DNA of 64,000 nucleotides. Origin: Bacillota bacterium. Lineage in GTDB: Bacteria; Bacillota; Ch66; Ch109. Below, piece after piece: positions 63,786 through 64,000 of the stretch. The notes under the pieces were generated by a model that did not search any database, was not told the DNA's origin, and worked only from the letters and a program-made list of their open reading frames with translations. How positions within the stretch are numbered: the stretch's first letter is position 1; each line of letters begins with the position of its first letter. The translations under genes were made by a program, and so were the position numbers. Location of the stretch: positions 1-64,000 of the forward strand of contig JABLWZ010000002.1 in NCBI GenBank assembly GCA_013178275.1, given 5' to 3'.

Positions 63786-64000
63786 TCAGTTAGTTATCAT
63801 TTCAATCGCTTCTTTTAGTTCTTCAAGCGTTTTATGAGTATAAACTTTTTCGCCCGTATTTCCTGACGAATGCCCCATCAAGCGGTCAATACATACCTTG
63901 TTTGCGCCTACGCTGTCAAGCCGTGTTCTGAATGTATGGCGGCATTCATGAACCGTGTGCTTTGCGTTAATTTTTTTCATTATGTCGTTCCAAAATATGT
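63786..64000 (-). CDS. int: Tyrosine recombinase (integrase), C-terminal part
   Basis: The reading frame continues off the right end. The visible part has HECRHTFRTRLDSVG (Arg-His of the catalytic set), LMGHSSGN (second His) and EKVYTHKT, whose Tyr forms the covalent DNA link. It fits the integrase that put the island into tRNA-Leu. Confidence 0.9.
   Translation of the reverse strand, partial: IFWNDIMKKINAKHTVHECRHTFRTRLDSVGANKVCIDRLMGHSSGNTGEKVYTHKTLEELKEAIEMITN

Overview
The window looks like the chromosome of an anaerobic, probably spore-forming Clostridia-class Firmicute of the Peptococcaceae type. The evidence is a selenocysteine-dependent glycine reductase cluster, a WhiG/FliA-type sigma factor, a Firmicute-style pyruvate kinase with an added PEP-utiliser domain, and PPi-dependent as well as ATP-dependent phosphofructokinase. 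Genus cannot be fixed from the sequence alone. Family assignments rest on motifs and recall; no database search was run.

Positions 1-30,860 are GC-rich core chromosome. They hold central carbon genes (pfkA-pyk; pfp-fba on the opposite strand), a nitroreductase, an enoyl-CoA hydratase paralogue, a spermidine-synthase-like enzyme, a Tad-type secreted protein, an M14 peptidase-like lipid-anchored or membrane-anchored protein, an Mrr-like membrane protein, a sigma factor, an intact IS110-family element with a structured non-coding flank, a DUF3352 protein, a soluble chemoreceptor, and an IclR-trxA-trxB-grdEB-...-grdACD cluster. That cluster contains two in-frame UGA (Sec) codons (GrdB, GrdA) and carries an inserted two-subunit CoA-transferase.

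At 30,888 the 3' half of a tRNA-Leu(CAA) lies alone on the minus strand, and a tyrosine integrase runs off the right end of the window. The sequence between them is lower and more variable in GC, so positions ~30,890 to beyond 64,000 read as an integrated genomic island. Its cargo is a large metalloid and thiol-redox locus. It contains three ArsR regulators, a PadR regulator, two sigma factors with Cys-rich tails, ACR3, ArsD, ArsA, two related permeases (one with Cys and one with Sec at the same position), a SaoT-like selenoprotein, a frameshifted Uxx-star glutaredoxin, three DGC-domain proteins, CcdA with a membrane-anchored thioredoxin, a VKOR/DsbB-like protein and an orphan molybdopterin enzyme. 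A complete lipoyl-carrier module (GcvH-like protein, lipoamide dehydrogenase, LipA, LipM) is present without any glycine-cleavage or 2-oxoacid dehydrogenase enzyme. My reading is that the lipoyl carrier serves a dedicated dithiol chemistry, probably on arsenic or sulfur; this is inference and the best candidate for an undescribed system.

The right end (58,700-64,000) has two c-di-GMP-I riboswitches that face each other and each control one small unknown gene, a broken P-type ATPase, and small phage/ICE-like genes. Two tandem hammerhead-like RNA motifs sit between two of those small genes.
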